DNA of 64,000 nt from Acanthosoma haemorrhoidale (lineage: Eukaryota > Arthropoda > Insecta > Hemiptera > Acanthosomatidae), in NCBI GenBank assembly GCA_930367205.1, contig OV884013.1, positions 119,761,827 to 119,825,826 of the forward strand, given 5' to 3'. Made by a program: the position numbers and the translations under genes. The notes below the pieces were generated by a model. That model saw nothing but the letters and a program-made list of their open reading frames with translations. It did no database searches and was not told where the DNA came from. Below are positions 51,301-59,189 of this stretch, in pieces (position 1 is the first letter of the stretch; every line of letters begins with the position of its first letter).

Positions 51301-54055
51301 AGTAGCATTTTTTAAAATAATAGGTTGGCAAAAAAGTTCGTTCGGTTTTTTAAGGGAAAATAAGACACAACTTTTAAACACAAAGCGATTAATCAATCAA
51401 TGATACAATTGCCGTTTTGTTCCAGTATCTTCTGCCATCTCATGGGCACAGTCATAATTCCATGCTCAAAGAATTTCCTGTCTTTACTGGCAAAAAAATT
51501 TTCCAAGTGGATTTTTACATCTTCAGAGTTGAAGGTCTGTCCATTCAATGAATTTTGAAGAGACCGAAACAGGTGGAAACCTGAAGGTGCAAGGTCGGGC
51601 GAATATGGAGGGTGCGGCAAAACTTCCCAGCCAAGCTCCAGTAACTTCTGCCACGTCTGCAAAGAAGTGTGCGGTCTGGCATTGTCGTGATGGAAGACAA
51701 TCCCCTTACGGTTGGCTAGTTCTGAACGCTTCTGGTGGATCGCTGCATTTAATTTGCCCGGCTGGTCACAGTACACATCCGAATTGATGGTCCTGTTCGT
51801 GGGAAGAAGTTCATAAAAGACAACACACCTCCAATCCCACCAAATCGAGAGCATAACCTTCTTTGGGTGAAGTCCTGCTTTGGGGGTTGTTTGTGGTAAT
51901 TCGCCGCGCTTCCCCCATGAGCGTTTGTGCTCCACATTGTTATAGACGATCCACTTTTCGTCCCCTGTCATCATTCTCTTCAAAAAAGGATCGTTTTCTT
52001 CACGTTTCCGCAACAAATCGCAGATGGAAATCCTTTGGGTGAGATTAGCCTCAGTAAGTTGATAGGGAACCCAAACATCGAGCCTGCTCACGTAGCCAAG
52101 TTGATGCAGATGGTTTCCAACACTCGATTTGGCTATTTTGAGGATAACTGCGATCTCCCTAGTTGTATAACGGGGATTGGTGTCGACTAATTCCTTCACT
52201 TTGTCGCTGTTAATCTCAGTTAGCCGGCCAGAGCGTGGTGCGTCTTGAACCGAAAAATTTCCCGATCGAAATCTTGAAAACCACTTCTGGCACACATGTT
52301 CTGTAACAGCATCCTCGCCGTATACAGCGCATATCTTCCTGCAAGTTTCCACTGCTTTCTTTGCCTTTTTTAAAATAAAAAAGCATGAGGTGTCGATAAT
52401 GTTCGTTTTGGTTTTACATTTTCAGGATGATCCTTAACACACAAAATACAATCTGTCTCGTCGGAATTTCGCGTCAAACTACGTTGAAGTGTCTAGTATC
52501 TGACGAGAGCGCACTCGCAAGGGACTGAAGTTAGCTACATATTAGACTGCTTCGTGACGACAATAACCGAACTGACTTTTTGGCCAACCTCATACATTTA
52601 AGAAAATGCACATTTCCAATTAGTAGGGATTAATACAATATTATTACGATGAATTTTTTTTTCAATCTGGTGATGGAAACTGAAATGTTTGCCGAGCTAG
52701 TTAGGAAGCTTCGGATATCTTTTATGACCTGTCTATTCTATTAACCACAGATGGAAATGTCATATTTTTCAGGGTGGGGGACTACGCTGTTTGGAGGCCC
52801 AATGTCAGATGTTCTACTTGAAGTCCCAGTACCAGTCTGGGATCAACGAAGATGCTCTGAAAGCTTCAGTCAAACCGTCTTTGATACCGCACAATGTGCA
52901 GCTGGATATGATGGTGGCAAAGACTCATGCCAAGTAAGTTTTATTAGACTCAGAACTTAAATATATTTTCCGACTACCCAAGCTCATTTTAGTTTTTATG
53001 TATTATTAGGGTTCTTCTTCCCTTTCTCACATATAAAATCTCTTATTTTATTACAACCATTTACTAATTGTCCTTTTAACTCTTGACAATGTACAAAATT
53101 TCTCAATGGTTTATAAAACTGTAAATCGTAGTAAGAGACATTACATTAGGCTATTATTATGAAAATCGAATCAATCCATAATTTTTTTCTGCGGCCCTGA
53201 ATGGGTTTTATCCTGTAAAACTTTGTGGATGGTTCCAATTTATGGCTCAAAAAAATTGTTCTAAACTTTTGTAATAGCAATAAAATCACCTCATTTTAGG
53301 TAAAATTAATGATAATCGCTACAGATATGTTTACTTAAGATGGCTTGAGTCTAGAAGAATTTCCTTAAAAGTTACCTACAGAAATAAACATTTCAATGTT
53401 CAAGTATTTTTTCTTAGTTTACGACTACGTCTAGTTGATTTGATTATCTTATACCGGATATCAAAATTTTACAAAAAGAATGTTATATATAATTTTTATT
53501 TCCTTGCCAGTAAAAATGTAAAATAAGGCAGTTTTATTACTAATAGTTTCTTATGTAGTCATGAATTGTGTGATTTTTAGCCAACCAGCTACCCAGAAAG
53601 AAAAGATAGGTAGGAGGCGACCTACAAGCTTATAAATAAATGTAATTTACTTTGAGACAATAGTATTGTGTGAATGAGAATATTTTTTTTTGACGTTAAA
53701 TTATACTCTATATATAATAAAATAAACTCACCATCTCACATTATTTGTGTCAGTTTTCCATAAAAAACATTTATAACTAGATTTAAGGTTCAATTGCATA
53801 ACTCAATTTAAGTTGTTGATATGATTGCCTAATGACATTGAATTGTGTTAGTTTTGTTTGTATGGTTTAATTTGATGAATTGTTCCTTAACCACAGGGAG
53901 ATTCAGGTGGGCCCCTAATGAGCCAGCGGAAGGATGGCAGGTGGATTACCATCGGAATAGTGTCTTGGGGAATAGGTTGCGGAGAGAAGGGACAACCAGG
54001 CGTGTATACCAGGGTCAACAGGTACTTGGACTGGATCGCAGAGAAAATACAATAA
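24244..54055 (+). CDS. Secreted trypsin-like serine protease, seven exons, no clip domain
   Basis: Exons 24244-24310, 44081-44103, 47065-47143, 48287-48464, 49855-50099, 52773-52933 and 53897-54055 join in phase to 303 residues plus TAA. It is an S1 (chymotrypsin-fold) protease. His112 lies in LTAAHC, Asp161 in YENDIAIV and Ser254 in GDSGGP. Asp248, six residues before the catalytic Ser, plus Gly in SWG and GQPG predict cleavage after Arg/Lys. Cys58 of ICG probably pairs with the Cys of PICLP, as in two-chain clotting and CLIP proteases, so this resembles a CLIPD or proclotting-enzyme relative that lacks the clip. The prodomain (residues 23-57) is short and acidic. Residues 70-73 read RSGG where relatives have IVGG. 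An AATAAA at 54182 fits the 3' end. Confidence 0.9.
25380..26074 (-). mobile_element. DDE transposon of the GGGTGTCCC family, copy 2, truncated
   Basis: The right end carries AGGGTGTCCCAGAATTAACG in complement next to TA at 26075. The minus strand encodes [16 protein letters not shown] (25993-25700) and, separately, [14 protein letters not shown] to HLCQMVMG (25688-25380). The last transposase residues and the left terminal repeat are missing. Confidence 0.8.
26619..27395 (+). mobile_element. Non-LTR retrotransposon 3' fragment (largest copy)
   Basis: ORF 26619-27185 encodes the C-terminal end of a reverse-transcriptase [60 protein letters not shown]. After the stop come GTGAGCCCCATCACC and a 3' UTR ending CAATAAAGGGGTTTTGAAA. 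Shorter copies lie at 105-420, 1485-1715, 30145-30540, 36088-36445, 37425-37615 and 46099-46461. Confidence 0.85.
28229..28435 (+). CDS. Small two-helix membrane protein ORF (68 aa), candidate
   Basis: Starts [18 protein letters not shown] and ends [13 protein letters not shown]. It has two strongly hydrophobic segments (about residues 8-34 and 44-64) separated by a polar loop, QNYRSTKHT. The ATG follows an acceptor-like pyrimidine tract and AAG, so an untranslated first exon upstream is possible. An AATAAA followed by A residues lies near 28590. It sits alone in the 19.8-kb intron of the serine protease, on the same strand, so it could be a nested gene or a retrocopy. I do not recognise the family. 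Hydrophobic ORFs can arise by chance in T-rich DNA, but this one has balanced composition and a clean loop. Confidence 0.4.
   Translation: MAPFTPLFLAFGVISVVGCLILALGLLIFLACSLLQNYRSTKHTAVSIAVFSVIIFGGLFVCTWYSNM
28652..29561 (-). mobile_element. Internally deleted mariner element
   Basis: Ends AGTAACTTCCG and its complement, flanked by TA (28650-28651 and 29562-29563), 910 bp. On the minus strand, 29424 downward encodes the HTH half ([41 protein letters not shown]). A second frame near 28690-28860 encodes [15 protein letters not shown]. The segment with the second and third catalytic Asp is gone. Confidence 0.85.
30145..30540 (-). mobile_element. Non-LTR retrotransposon fragment, minus strand
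   Basis: Encodes [20 protein letters not shown] to [18 protein letters not shown] on the minus strand and GGTGATG-type 3' sequence (GGGGCTCACC at 30150). Its 3' UTR is missing, and it adjoins the same unique-looking flank that follows the copy at 26619-27395, in inverse orientation. Confidence 0.8.
31420..32127 (-). mobile_element. DDE transposon of the GGGTGTCCC family, copy 3
   Basis: A 708-bp element with both terminal repeats and TA flanks. The minus strand keeps the HTH part, including [15 protein letters not shown] and [13 protein letters not shown], then jumps directly to the end of the transposase in another frame. Its internal deletion starts later than in copies 1 and 2. Confidence 0.8.
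32880..33500 (+). mobile_element. Second non-LTR family (jockey-like) 3' fragment
   Basis: Reads [20 protein letters not shown] and LWGTAKKS with [13 protein letters not shown], the typical RT C-terminus of jockey-like elements. CATGTCCTGAGCGTCTGTGG and a tail of repeated TATGAATGA follow. Confidence 0.75.
34009..34766 (+). mobile_element. Internally deleted mariner (Hsmar/irritans-like)
   Basis: TTAGGTTGGT at both ends in inverted orientation, with TA flanks at 34007-34008 and 34767-34768; 758 bp. The plus strand holds FLHEYKPG, then [30 protein letters not shown] and [10 protein letters not shown], and after a deletion the typical end [20 protein letters not shown]. The catalytic middle is absent and the frame shifts several times. 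Confidence 0.85.
35045..35125 (-). mobile_element. tRNA-like SINE head
   Basis: In complement, GTGTGGCATTAAGGTAGAGA and GGGTTCGAGTACC are spaced as pol III boxes. No intact cloverleaf. Confidence 0.4.
35560..36087. other. GC-rich and GA-rich segment before a LINE fragment
   Basis: Contains a purine-rich run (GAGAGAGAGTGAGAGAGGAG) near 35670 and, close to the LINE, TATATAAACTCC. No gene recognised. Possibly part of a retroelement. Confidence 0.3.
36088..36445 (+). mobile_element. Non-LTR retrotransposon 3' end with A tail
   Basis: Starts abruptly at ATCCAACGTAGACATATC, reads [18 protein letters not shown], has GTGAGCCCCATCACC at 36260 and ends GGAGGTTTTGAAATAAAAA. A short 5'-truncated insertion. 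Confidence 0.8.
36460..37105. other. GC-rich segment of unknown origin
   Basis: Directly after a LINE A tail, about 650 bases are strongly GC-rich against the AT-rich intron and end in a run of 16 C. Open frames exist on both strands but none has recognisable motifs, and they look like products of composition. It may be the body of another retroelement. Confidence 0.4.
37425..37615 (+). mobile_element. Non-LTR retrotransposon 3' fragment, diverged
   Basis: CATCCACCGGAGACACAT, CATCGATGGCAACAGACTGT and GATGAGCCCCATCACC identify the same family, with the copy most like that at 105-420. Confidence 0.6.
38775..39950 (+). mobile_element. Jockey-like LINE fragment interrupted by a DDE transposon
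   Basis: 38775-39000 reads [20 protein letters not shown] and VLDFKPS. After the transposon (39033-39671), 39690-39950 continues with CATGTCCTGAGCGTCTGTGG and a TATGAATG-rich tail as in the copy at 32880-33500. Confidence 0.7.
39033..39671 (+). mobile_element. DDE transposon of the GGGTGTCCC family, copy 4, nested in a LINE
   Basis: A 639-bp element between TA dinucleotides in an AT microsatellite. It has only the first 30 or so residues of the HTH ([20 protein letters not shown]), then a C-terminal DDE part open from 39207 to 39566 ([19 protein letters not shown] to GGHLPDVL). LINE sequence continues on both sides (38815-39000 and 39690-39950). Confidence 0.85.
40719..41436 (-). mobile_element. 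DDE transposon of the GGGTGTCCC family, copy 5, nested in a repeat
   Basis: A 718-bp element with ends GGGTATCCCAGAATTAACGC and the matching complement, TA flanks at 40717-40718 and 41437-41438. The minus strand retains the C-terminal DDE end ([18 protein letters not shown], 41061-40792) and HTH remnants. The flanking repeat has an uninterrupted relative at 20730-20870. Confidence 0.85.
42107..43125 (-). mobile_element. Tandemly duplicated mariner-like fragment, two units of about 527 bp
   Basis: Two direct copies (about 42107-42633 and 42634-43125) each encode on the minus strand [16 protein letters not shown] and [13 protein letters not shown], a mariner HTH-type segment, followed by A/T-rich remains. 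The copies differ by many substitutions and small indels, so the duplication is old. Catalytic residues are not present. Confidence 0.65.
43386..43763 (-). mobile_element. Complete retroposon with A tail and 15-bp target duplication
   Basis: CCGTAATTAATGGGA at 43371-43385 and 43764-43778 flanks 378 bases. The left end is a run of T (an A tail on the minus strand). The right, 5', end has complementary CGGTAGCGGTGGTG and CACCACCGCTACCG. G+C is well above the flanks. I see no tRNA-type A and B boxes and no ORF, so the class is unknown. Confidence 0.75.
44636..45330 (-). mobile_element. Non-LTR retrotransposon fragment just after protease exon 2
   Basis: The minus strand reads [40 protein letters not shown] and, in another frame, [12 protein letters not shown], an RT-ORF C-terminus. 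Broken by frameshifts. Confidence 0.65.
45385..45722 (+). mobile_element. GC-rich retroposon-like insert with A-rich end
   Basis: An abrupt GC-rich block beginning near CCCCTTCTACCTGCTCAGGG, with a hairpin GCCCCCTTCAGGGGC, ending in A-rich sequence near 45720. Direct repeats at the borders were not found, so it is only suggestive of a SINE or a 5'-truncated LINE. Confidence 0.35.
46029..46492 (+). mobile_element. DDE transposon fragment (copy 6) split by a LINE insertion
   Basis: 46029-46098 and 46475-46492 together are the terminal part of the GGGTGTCCC family (ACTAACCCTAAA, then TTGCGTTA, then ATTCTGGGACACCC). A LINE 3' end lies between. AAATCTTGCGTTA at 46086-46098 and AAATCTTGTGTTA at 46462-46474 form a 13-bp target duplication with one later mutation. 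Confidence 0.8.
46099..46461 (+). mobile_element. Non-LTR retrotransposon 3' end with A tail, complete 3' junction
   Basis: 5'-truncated copy: reads [20 protein letters not shown] of the RT-ORF C-terminus, then GTGAGCCTCATCACC, CACTCCTCCAAATGCAT, and ends GAGGTTTTGAAAAAA. Flanked by the 13-bp duplication described for the surrounding transposon. Confidence 0.8.
47144..49854. other. Introns 3 and 4 of the serine protease
   Basis: 47144-48286 is plain AT-rich sequence. 48465-49854 contains a less AT-rich block at 48880-49700 with an A-rich end, possibly an old retroelement, not identified. Confidence 0.4.
48287..54055 (+). CDS. Exons 4-7 of the serine protease: catalytic domain
   Basis: Exon 48287-48464 starts with ICGYSSKN, passes the activation region IKRSGGG and WPWVAVV, and ends with the His motif. 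Exon 49855-50099 carries RLGEYDF, the catalytic Asp and PICLP. Exon 52773-52933 carries WGTTLFGG, two of the cysteines and the Asp of the specificity pocket. Exon 53897-54055 carries [26 protein letters not shown] and the terminal helix. Cysteines for the 42-58, 168-182 and 191-220 disulfides (chymotrypsin numbering) are all present. A mariner relic sits inside the intron between exons 5 and 6. Confidence 0.93.
51320..52592 (-). mobile_element. Near full-length mariner element, inactive
   Basis: A 1273-bp element with terminal inverted repeats AGGTTGGCAAAAAAGTTCGT and the complement AGGTTGGCCAAAAAGTCAGT, flanked by TA at 51318-51319 and 52593-52594. The minus-strand frame 51393-52352 (319 residues) carries the HTH region, VPYQL, the first Asp in MTGDEKW and the second in HDNARPH. 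The third D of the D,D34D triad is Gly (PSGFHLF), so catalysis should be lost. The N-terminus is also broken: a frameshift lies at an A-rich run near 52365 and a stop follows the likely first Met. Confidence 0.9.
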
Positions 54056-54181
54056 ATTAACTGATTACCCTATCACATTTTATATTTGTTTTCTAACATC
54101 ATCAAGCTGTATTTTTAAGTATTGAAAATTAAATGTTTCTTTTAAATTTGTTTTTGTCCTATCAACATAATATAGTCATTA

Positions 54182-54187
54182 AATAAA
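54182..54187 (+). terminator. Poly(A) signal of the serine protease gene
   Basis: An AATAAA about 127 bases after the TAA of the protease, in AT-rich DNA before the next GC-richer segment. It is the first canonical signal after the stop. Confidence 0.6.
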
Positions 54188-54469
54188 GCAGTTTGGTATT
54201 AGAGAAATGAGAGAACACCGTTCGGCCGTGTAGTCAGCTCTCTCTTTCAGAGAGACTAAATGGTCGTTGCAGCGGTTTGTTGGCTCCGCTTTGAAAGTTT
54301 TAATAACAAGAACAATCGCAATGTATAACGTGAATTAGGTAAGGGTTACAAATTTATTATTTATTTATAGGCACCAACCCTCCTGTTTCATTGCCCATAC
54401 AAGGTCTTGAAGAAAAGGTAAGACATAATAAAAGACAAAATTTAAAAAAATAATATTTATTTAGTATAA

Positions 54470-54900
54470 AAAAACAATAGAAGCAGCTGTGCCTTCTTTC
54501 AGCTCTCTTGAATTTGAACATTTTGGATTGAAATCCTCCACGATCTGATAGTTTCTGAGACCTCCAGTAGGTAGGGGAGACCAATTTCCCCTATAGCCTA
54601 TCGCTTCATCAGAAGACAAGTACTCTCCTTTGATCCGCTTGTCCACCTGGTATTCCATACCTCAGAGGTTCTTCCATCGTCAGCATTGAAATCCGTCTGG
54701 ACATCTAAGCTGCTTTTCCTCTGTCTGCCATTCCGAGTGCCGGACCTTGACATTGCAGACAGAGGGTGAACCTTGACATGGCTGTTCCTCGCAGCAGCTG
54801 ATTTACTGCTGTGGTGGTTACTTCGAGATGCTCGAGCCTGTTCCTAGGAGTTCCCAGGTTTGGTGTTGGGAGCAATAGCTTTCGTGACTGCAAAAGTCAC
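54470..54900 (-). pseudogene. Decayed coding-like tract
   Basis: On the minus strand the bases about 54620-54840 read as a Ser/Arg-rich peptide including NHHSSKSAAARNSHVKVHP and SRSGTRNGRQRKSS, then SLDVQTDFNADDGRTSE. In-frame stops occur on both sides. G+C is higher than the flanks and there is an AATAAA-like run at the lower end. It looks like an old retrocopy or a lost exon; the source gene is not recognised. Confidence 0.25.
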
Positions 54901-55520
54901 AAGACAAAACGCACCAACAGGAAAAATAATTCGTCCCGACTGATCTCAGACGTTTGATTGTCAAATATAAAGTTGTATTCAACTACTGCACCTAATCGAA
55001 CTGTTGCTTATTGTGAATGCACTAGTAATGTTGTGCCTTTTTATATTTTAACTACAATGGCCTACTTCTTTCAACGATCCAGGGTAAAACATGTATATAC
55101 ATATATACTCTTAGATTCACCCGATGATCATGCGTAGCACAATATTGGAAACAATTTGCATTTTCTTCTCCACCAATACAGAGGTTTAGTTTGACAAAAT
55201 CGGAAACGTACAAATTAGACCACTCACTTAAGTTGTGTAAAGCTTCTTATAAATAAATTTTTTTTAAAGTAGGATTCCAATTTCTAAGAAACACTATGAA
55301 AGAAAGACACTGGAATTATCATTGTGAACTTTGTTAAGATATTAGAAATTCGCAAATACAATATATTTTATGTCCGGAACTGGAAACAATTAGTAGGTTA
55401 CTGTAGTGTATCATAGACTAATAATATCAGAGGTTTTTCTAGATAGTGTAATTGTATAATGTTTATTTGTTAATCTTCTTCATGCAAGGTACTGTTGGCT
55501 ATTGGTCTGATCATTTGCAG

Positions 55521-55793
55521 GTGCTGGCGAAAACTTAGCCTCTGGCTGACAAATATCTCAAGTCCGACTTTTTTGGGGGGATAAGAACGACATTCAATAT
55601 GATGTATTTTATCAGATCAGTGTTCAATGTTATTGCTAATCGGCCCAGAAGGGAAGAAATCAATTTTTGGTGCCCTTTCGGTGGGACGTCAGCAAGCTCT
55701 TTAGTGCCGTTCAGCATTCAAGGACTTGCTGATGTTCCAGCGAAAGAACATCAAAAAATGATTTCTGCCCTTGGGGGTCGATTCGAAAAATAA
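55521..55793 (+). pseudogene. Inverted copy of the unknown terminal exon, with stop
   Basis: On the plus strand, acceptor-like ATTTGCAG is followed by VLAKT, an in-frame TAG at 55536, then PLADKYLKSDFFGG and FIRSVFNVI. It is collinear with the minus-strand exon at 55711-55902 in the other arm of the palindrome. Differences are mostly amino-acid substitutions without indels over the first 40 codons. The TAG makes this copy non-coding unless it is skipped. Confidence 0.4.
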
Positions 55794-55902
55794 CATTGAA
55801 CAGGGATCTCTTAAAATCCCTCATAGTGAATGCCGCTCTACTCCCCCCAAAAAAAGCAAACTTCAGAAATTTGTCAGCCAGACCATAAGTTTCCGCCTGC
55901 AC
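55711..55902 (-). CDS. Paralogous terminal exon of the same unknown family, inside a palindrome
   Basis: A 64-codon open stretch follows an acceptor-like TATTTGAAG on the minus strand: VQAETYGLADKFLKFAFFGG, then the RSLFNVIF core, and ends at TGA after LEHQQVLEC. Its LAD...FF...RSLFNVI core aligns with LAE...FF...RRSVFNVI of the exon at 56496-56695. It therefore looks like a duplicated terminal exon, either an alternative last exon of that gene or part of a broken second copy. No other exon of this copy was found between 55902 and 56496. Confidence 0.35.
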   Translation of the reverse strand: MQAETYGLADKFLKFAFFGGSRAAFTMRDFKRSLFNVIFRIDPQGQKSFFDVLSLEHQQVLEC

Positions 55903-56295
55903 CTTCAAATAAAAAGACTAACAGCCAATAGTGTCTTGCATGGAGAAGATTAACAAATAAACATTATACAATTACACTATCTAGAAAAACATTTAATATT
56001 ATTAGTCTATGATACGTTACAGTAACCTACTAATTGTTTCCAGTTCCGGACATAAAATATATTGTATTTGCAAATTTCTAATATCTTAACAAAGTCCACA
56101 ATGATAATTCCAGTGTCTTTCTTTCATAGCATATCTTAAAAATTACAACCTTATTTTATTTAAAAAAAAAATTAAAGCAATTTAAGTGAGTGGTGTAAAA
56201 TGTAAGGATCCAGATTTTTATAAGTTCTGCACTGTTGGAGAAGAATAAGCAAAAAGTGTCCAATAATAATCTGCTACGCGTGGTCGTATATACAT

Positions 56296-56396
56296 ATACA
56301 TAAATTTGTTTACATTTTACACCTACATACACACAAACACACATATATATATATTTGTGTGTGTGTGTATATGTAGGTGTAAAATGTAAGCAAATT
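56296..56396. repeat. Short palindrome with GT/TA core
   Basis: Arms containing ACATTTTACACCTACATACA and its complement flank an AT/GT dinucleotide run, forming a hairpin of about 40-bp arms. The GGTGTAAAATGTAA end also occurs at 56192, next to the large palindrome. Confidence 0.7.
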
Positions 56397-56495
56397 ATAC
56401 ACTATATATAATACGCATCGAAAACATATCTTACAATAATGCTAGACAATCACAATACTCAACTGTGTCACTTCCGATTAGATGCCTAGCTGAGG

Positions 56496-56898
56496 TCACC
56501 CGCAAAGAAAACGAAAGTTTCTTACTGCTATAATGGGTGGATGAGCAATAATAACATTGAACACCGATCTTCTAATATAGCTCAATGTGGCTCTCATCCA
56601 CCAAAAAAAGTTAGAAGCTACCTCAGCCAGTGCGTTTGCTGTATTTGCCATGCCTTGCCCGGAGCTTGACGCTGCCTGGGGATCAAGGGGTTGAGCTGCG
56701 GACAGAAGAAAGAAGAAGAATTTATTAGAAAATTAATAAATAAAATATTTAAATACAACCAAACAAAGAAAACTTCACTAATATAGATTTAAAAACTAAA
56801 TTTTAACACTCACCGTTTAACTGCAGAGTTGGGTCTGCGATCACTCGGCCAGCAGCATAGGCAGAACTCCTTTGGGTTTGCATGTTCTGCTGTATGTG
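56496..56898 (-). CDS. C-terminal two exons of an unidentified minus-strand gene
   Basis: On the minus strand, exon 56814-56898 (acceptor TGTTTCAG, donor GTGAGTG) reads from HIQQNMQTQRSSAYAAG to PTLQLN and ends in phase 1. Exon 56496-56695 (acceptor CTGTCCGCAG) completes Ala and reads QPLDPQAASSSGQGMAN, then ALAEVASNFFWWMRATL, and stops at TGA, 66 codons including the stop. Both exons are open throughout with consensus splice sites. The upstream exon(s), including the start, would lie above 56900 and were not identified. I do not recognise the family: the middle is Ala/Gln/Ser-rich, and the end is aromatic and basic with RRSVFNVI. The same terminal-exon sequence recurs, diverged, in the palindrome at 55215-56200, so this is a locally duplicated gene. 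Confidence 0.55.
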
Positions 56899-56899
56899 C

Positions 56900-59189
56900 T
56901 GAAACATACAAATAATACAATTAACATTTTTCAAAGCTCCTTACTCTCCTTACCTACCCCATGCGGCTCACTCTTACAATTTAAAAATGTATTAAAATAA
57001 TTAACTAACCTAATACCTTTTTTATTTTTATTATAATCAACACCAGCTTAAGTACATATCTGGCATATTGGACATGGCATTAGTTCATAGCTCTCTATAT
57101 TATGACACTATTAATGGCTTGAACTCTGACCACCTCCCATTTCTATGCACATTCAGGGGACGACCACAAACACAGCATTACCCAGACTGATTGGTAAAGT
57201 CAACTGGGACTTATTTGCTTCAGAAATGAATATCAACATTACAATTTAAGTTCACATACAATTTCCCTCATAACATTGATACAACATTTCATAAACACCT
57301 TTGTTCTTATATCCCTTTAAATAATTATGTTTTATATGTGATAATGTAGTTTAGTACTCGTGAATTTGATTGAATTAAAAAGTTAGGGGTTAACTGGGAG
57401 ACCTCCCCAGTTGGTACAAGTTCTAATGCTATTTTTTTTTTTTTTATGCTACATCAATCTATAAATTGGAAATTAATGACATGAAACCAAGGGGATTAAA
57501 ACTTCTCTCTGATCTGCTGACTTTTCTGAATGTTATGCCTGAAAACGTGCAGTGCATTGCATGTCTTACAGTTGGCATTTCAATTCTATGCATCCCTTAT
57601 TTGTATATACTGGTACTTCAAGCACATAAATATATCCACAGCTCAGATGTTCAATAAAATCATAGTTATCATAAGGAGTCCTATGGTTTAGTTATTAAAT
57701 CATCATCGCTGTATTACAATACTAAAGTAATAACAACTGAATAAATAATAAAAAAAGTTATCATTACGAGTATATTGTTAGTTGTGAATACATAAGGTTT
57801 TTTTGGAAGATCAGCTTGGTTTGGTTTTTTTTTTTTTCAAATTGGACTTGTCACTTTTAGAACCAGTATATGCTATAAAATTTATGATATATATATATAA
57901 TAAACTGTGTTTGTAAAAAATGATCTTGCTTAGTTACGATAAGGATTAATTAGATTTATTGAATTTTTTTTTACCCTTAATTATATTAAATTTATTATTA
58001 AAACTGGAAAGTCAACTGTGATGGATGGTTTAAAGATCATAACCAGTTTTTATATTCTATTAATTAATACAAAAAACTATTGTATGGCTGAGTTGAAAAA
58101 TTGAATTATTTTAAAGAAAATATTAATTTGAAATATTTTTAACAGAAAATTAATCCTACCCGGATTTATTTATAAGAGGTTTCCAACTGGACATCGAAAA
58201 GGTGTATATACCCATGTCTTTTTCCAGGTATTATTAATACCTAATAGGTGATAATTTATTACTCATTGTATTAGGTATTTTTTTCCCTATGTGCAACGGA
58301 CAATAACAGAAATAAAATTCAAACTAGTGGCTCTTTTTAATAATTATAATCTTTAATTTTTATACTTTTCCAATTGACGAAAACTTTACAAAGTGTTTAA
58401 TGACTATACCTACAGTCCGCAATTACTCACACAGTACAATTTAGTTCTATTTTGTTGTAGAAAAGCACTGGCAAACAAAAACAAAAAGAAGGTTGGGCAT
58501 ACATGCTATAGACCCTCCCCCCCCCATGCAAAATTGGTTACTACCTGAACCACTTCAGGTATCAATGACCCCAATGGAACCGTTAGGTATCAGGTAGACA
58601 CTTTCTGGAAAAAGATTTAACAATTGACCATTTATCACAAATTTCAGCTCTTAAGACTTTCAAAACAAAAACACATAATGAAATTGAAAGGGGTTCCTTT
58701 CGCTGCACACTAGGGTCCTAGTATACCTGCCTCCTTTTCCCGTTAGAACAATAGTATAATGTTATAAACAATAGTAGACCTAGAAAGTTAAAGAACAATG
58801 CAAAAGAATTTATTTTGTTGTCTTTACATACTTTACATAACGAAATAATTTAAACACAAAGCAAATAAAACCACTTATTTACACGTTTCAAGTCGTGATT
58901 ATTAATGACTGCAGTACCTAAATTTTTATTTATTTATTATTGCTAAATTGTTGAAATAAAATTACAAAATTAAATAAACACAATTATTTATCTATAATAA
59001 TTATCACGGCAGCGAGACCTTTCTTTCGTACGCCACATTGTTCGTAACAAAATATTGTTTTGTGTATAAAGAGCCACAAACGTGGAAAGAAATATTTAAT
59101 CAAGAATTCAAGTTCAAATGGATCAATAAAGAAAATAAAATAGCTATAGTAACCAAGAGAAACTAAAATTTAAAATATAAATTATGAAA
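56900..59189. other. AT-rich sequence upstream of the minus-strand gene
   Basis: No exon recognised. A 37-base stretch near 58613 (GATTTAACAATTGACCAT...) recurs near 62332. Confidence 0.4.

Larger units (their letters stand above)
55215..56200. repeat. About 1-kb imperfect palindrome
   Basis: Two arms of roughly 480 bases run inward from ACCACTCACTTAAG near 55219 and its complement near 56193, with a spacer of about 30 bases centred on 55711. Matching landmarks on the inverted arms are CTATGAAAGAAAGACACTGG at 55294 against 56110-56129, TTATGTCCGGAACTGGAAAC, and TCTAGATAGTGTAATTGTAT. The outer halves are nearly identical. The inner halves, which contain the exon-like copies, are more diverged. 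Confidence 0.85.

Noticed and set aside
51548..52190. Plus-strand ORFs of 79 and 87 residues
   Set aside because: They are antisense shadows of the mariner transposase frame.
19466..54055. Clip exons as the N-terminus of the downstream serine protease
   Set aside because: Exon 16 ends in phase 2 and exon 17 has a stop without a usable donor, whereas protease exon 2 needs a phase-1 partner. The signal-peptide exon at 24244 lies after the clip exons and fits in phase.
54371..54417. Short exon-like stretch (TNPPVSLPIQGLEEK) with acceptor and GTAAGA donor
   Set aside because: No in-phase partner exon was found on either side, and the putative upstream intron would be only about 32 bases.
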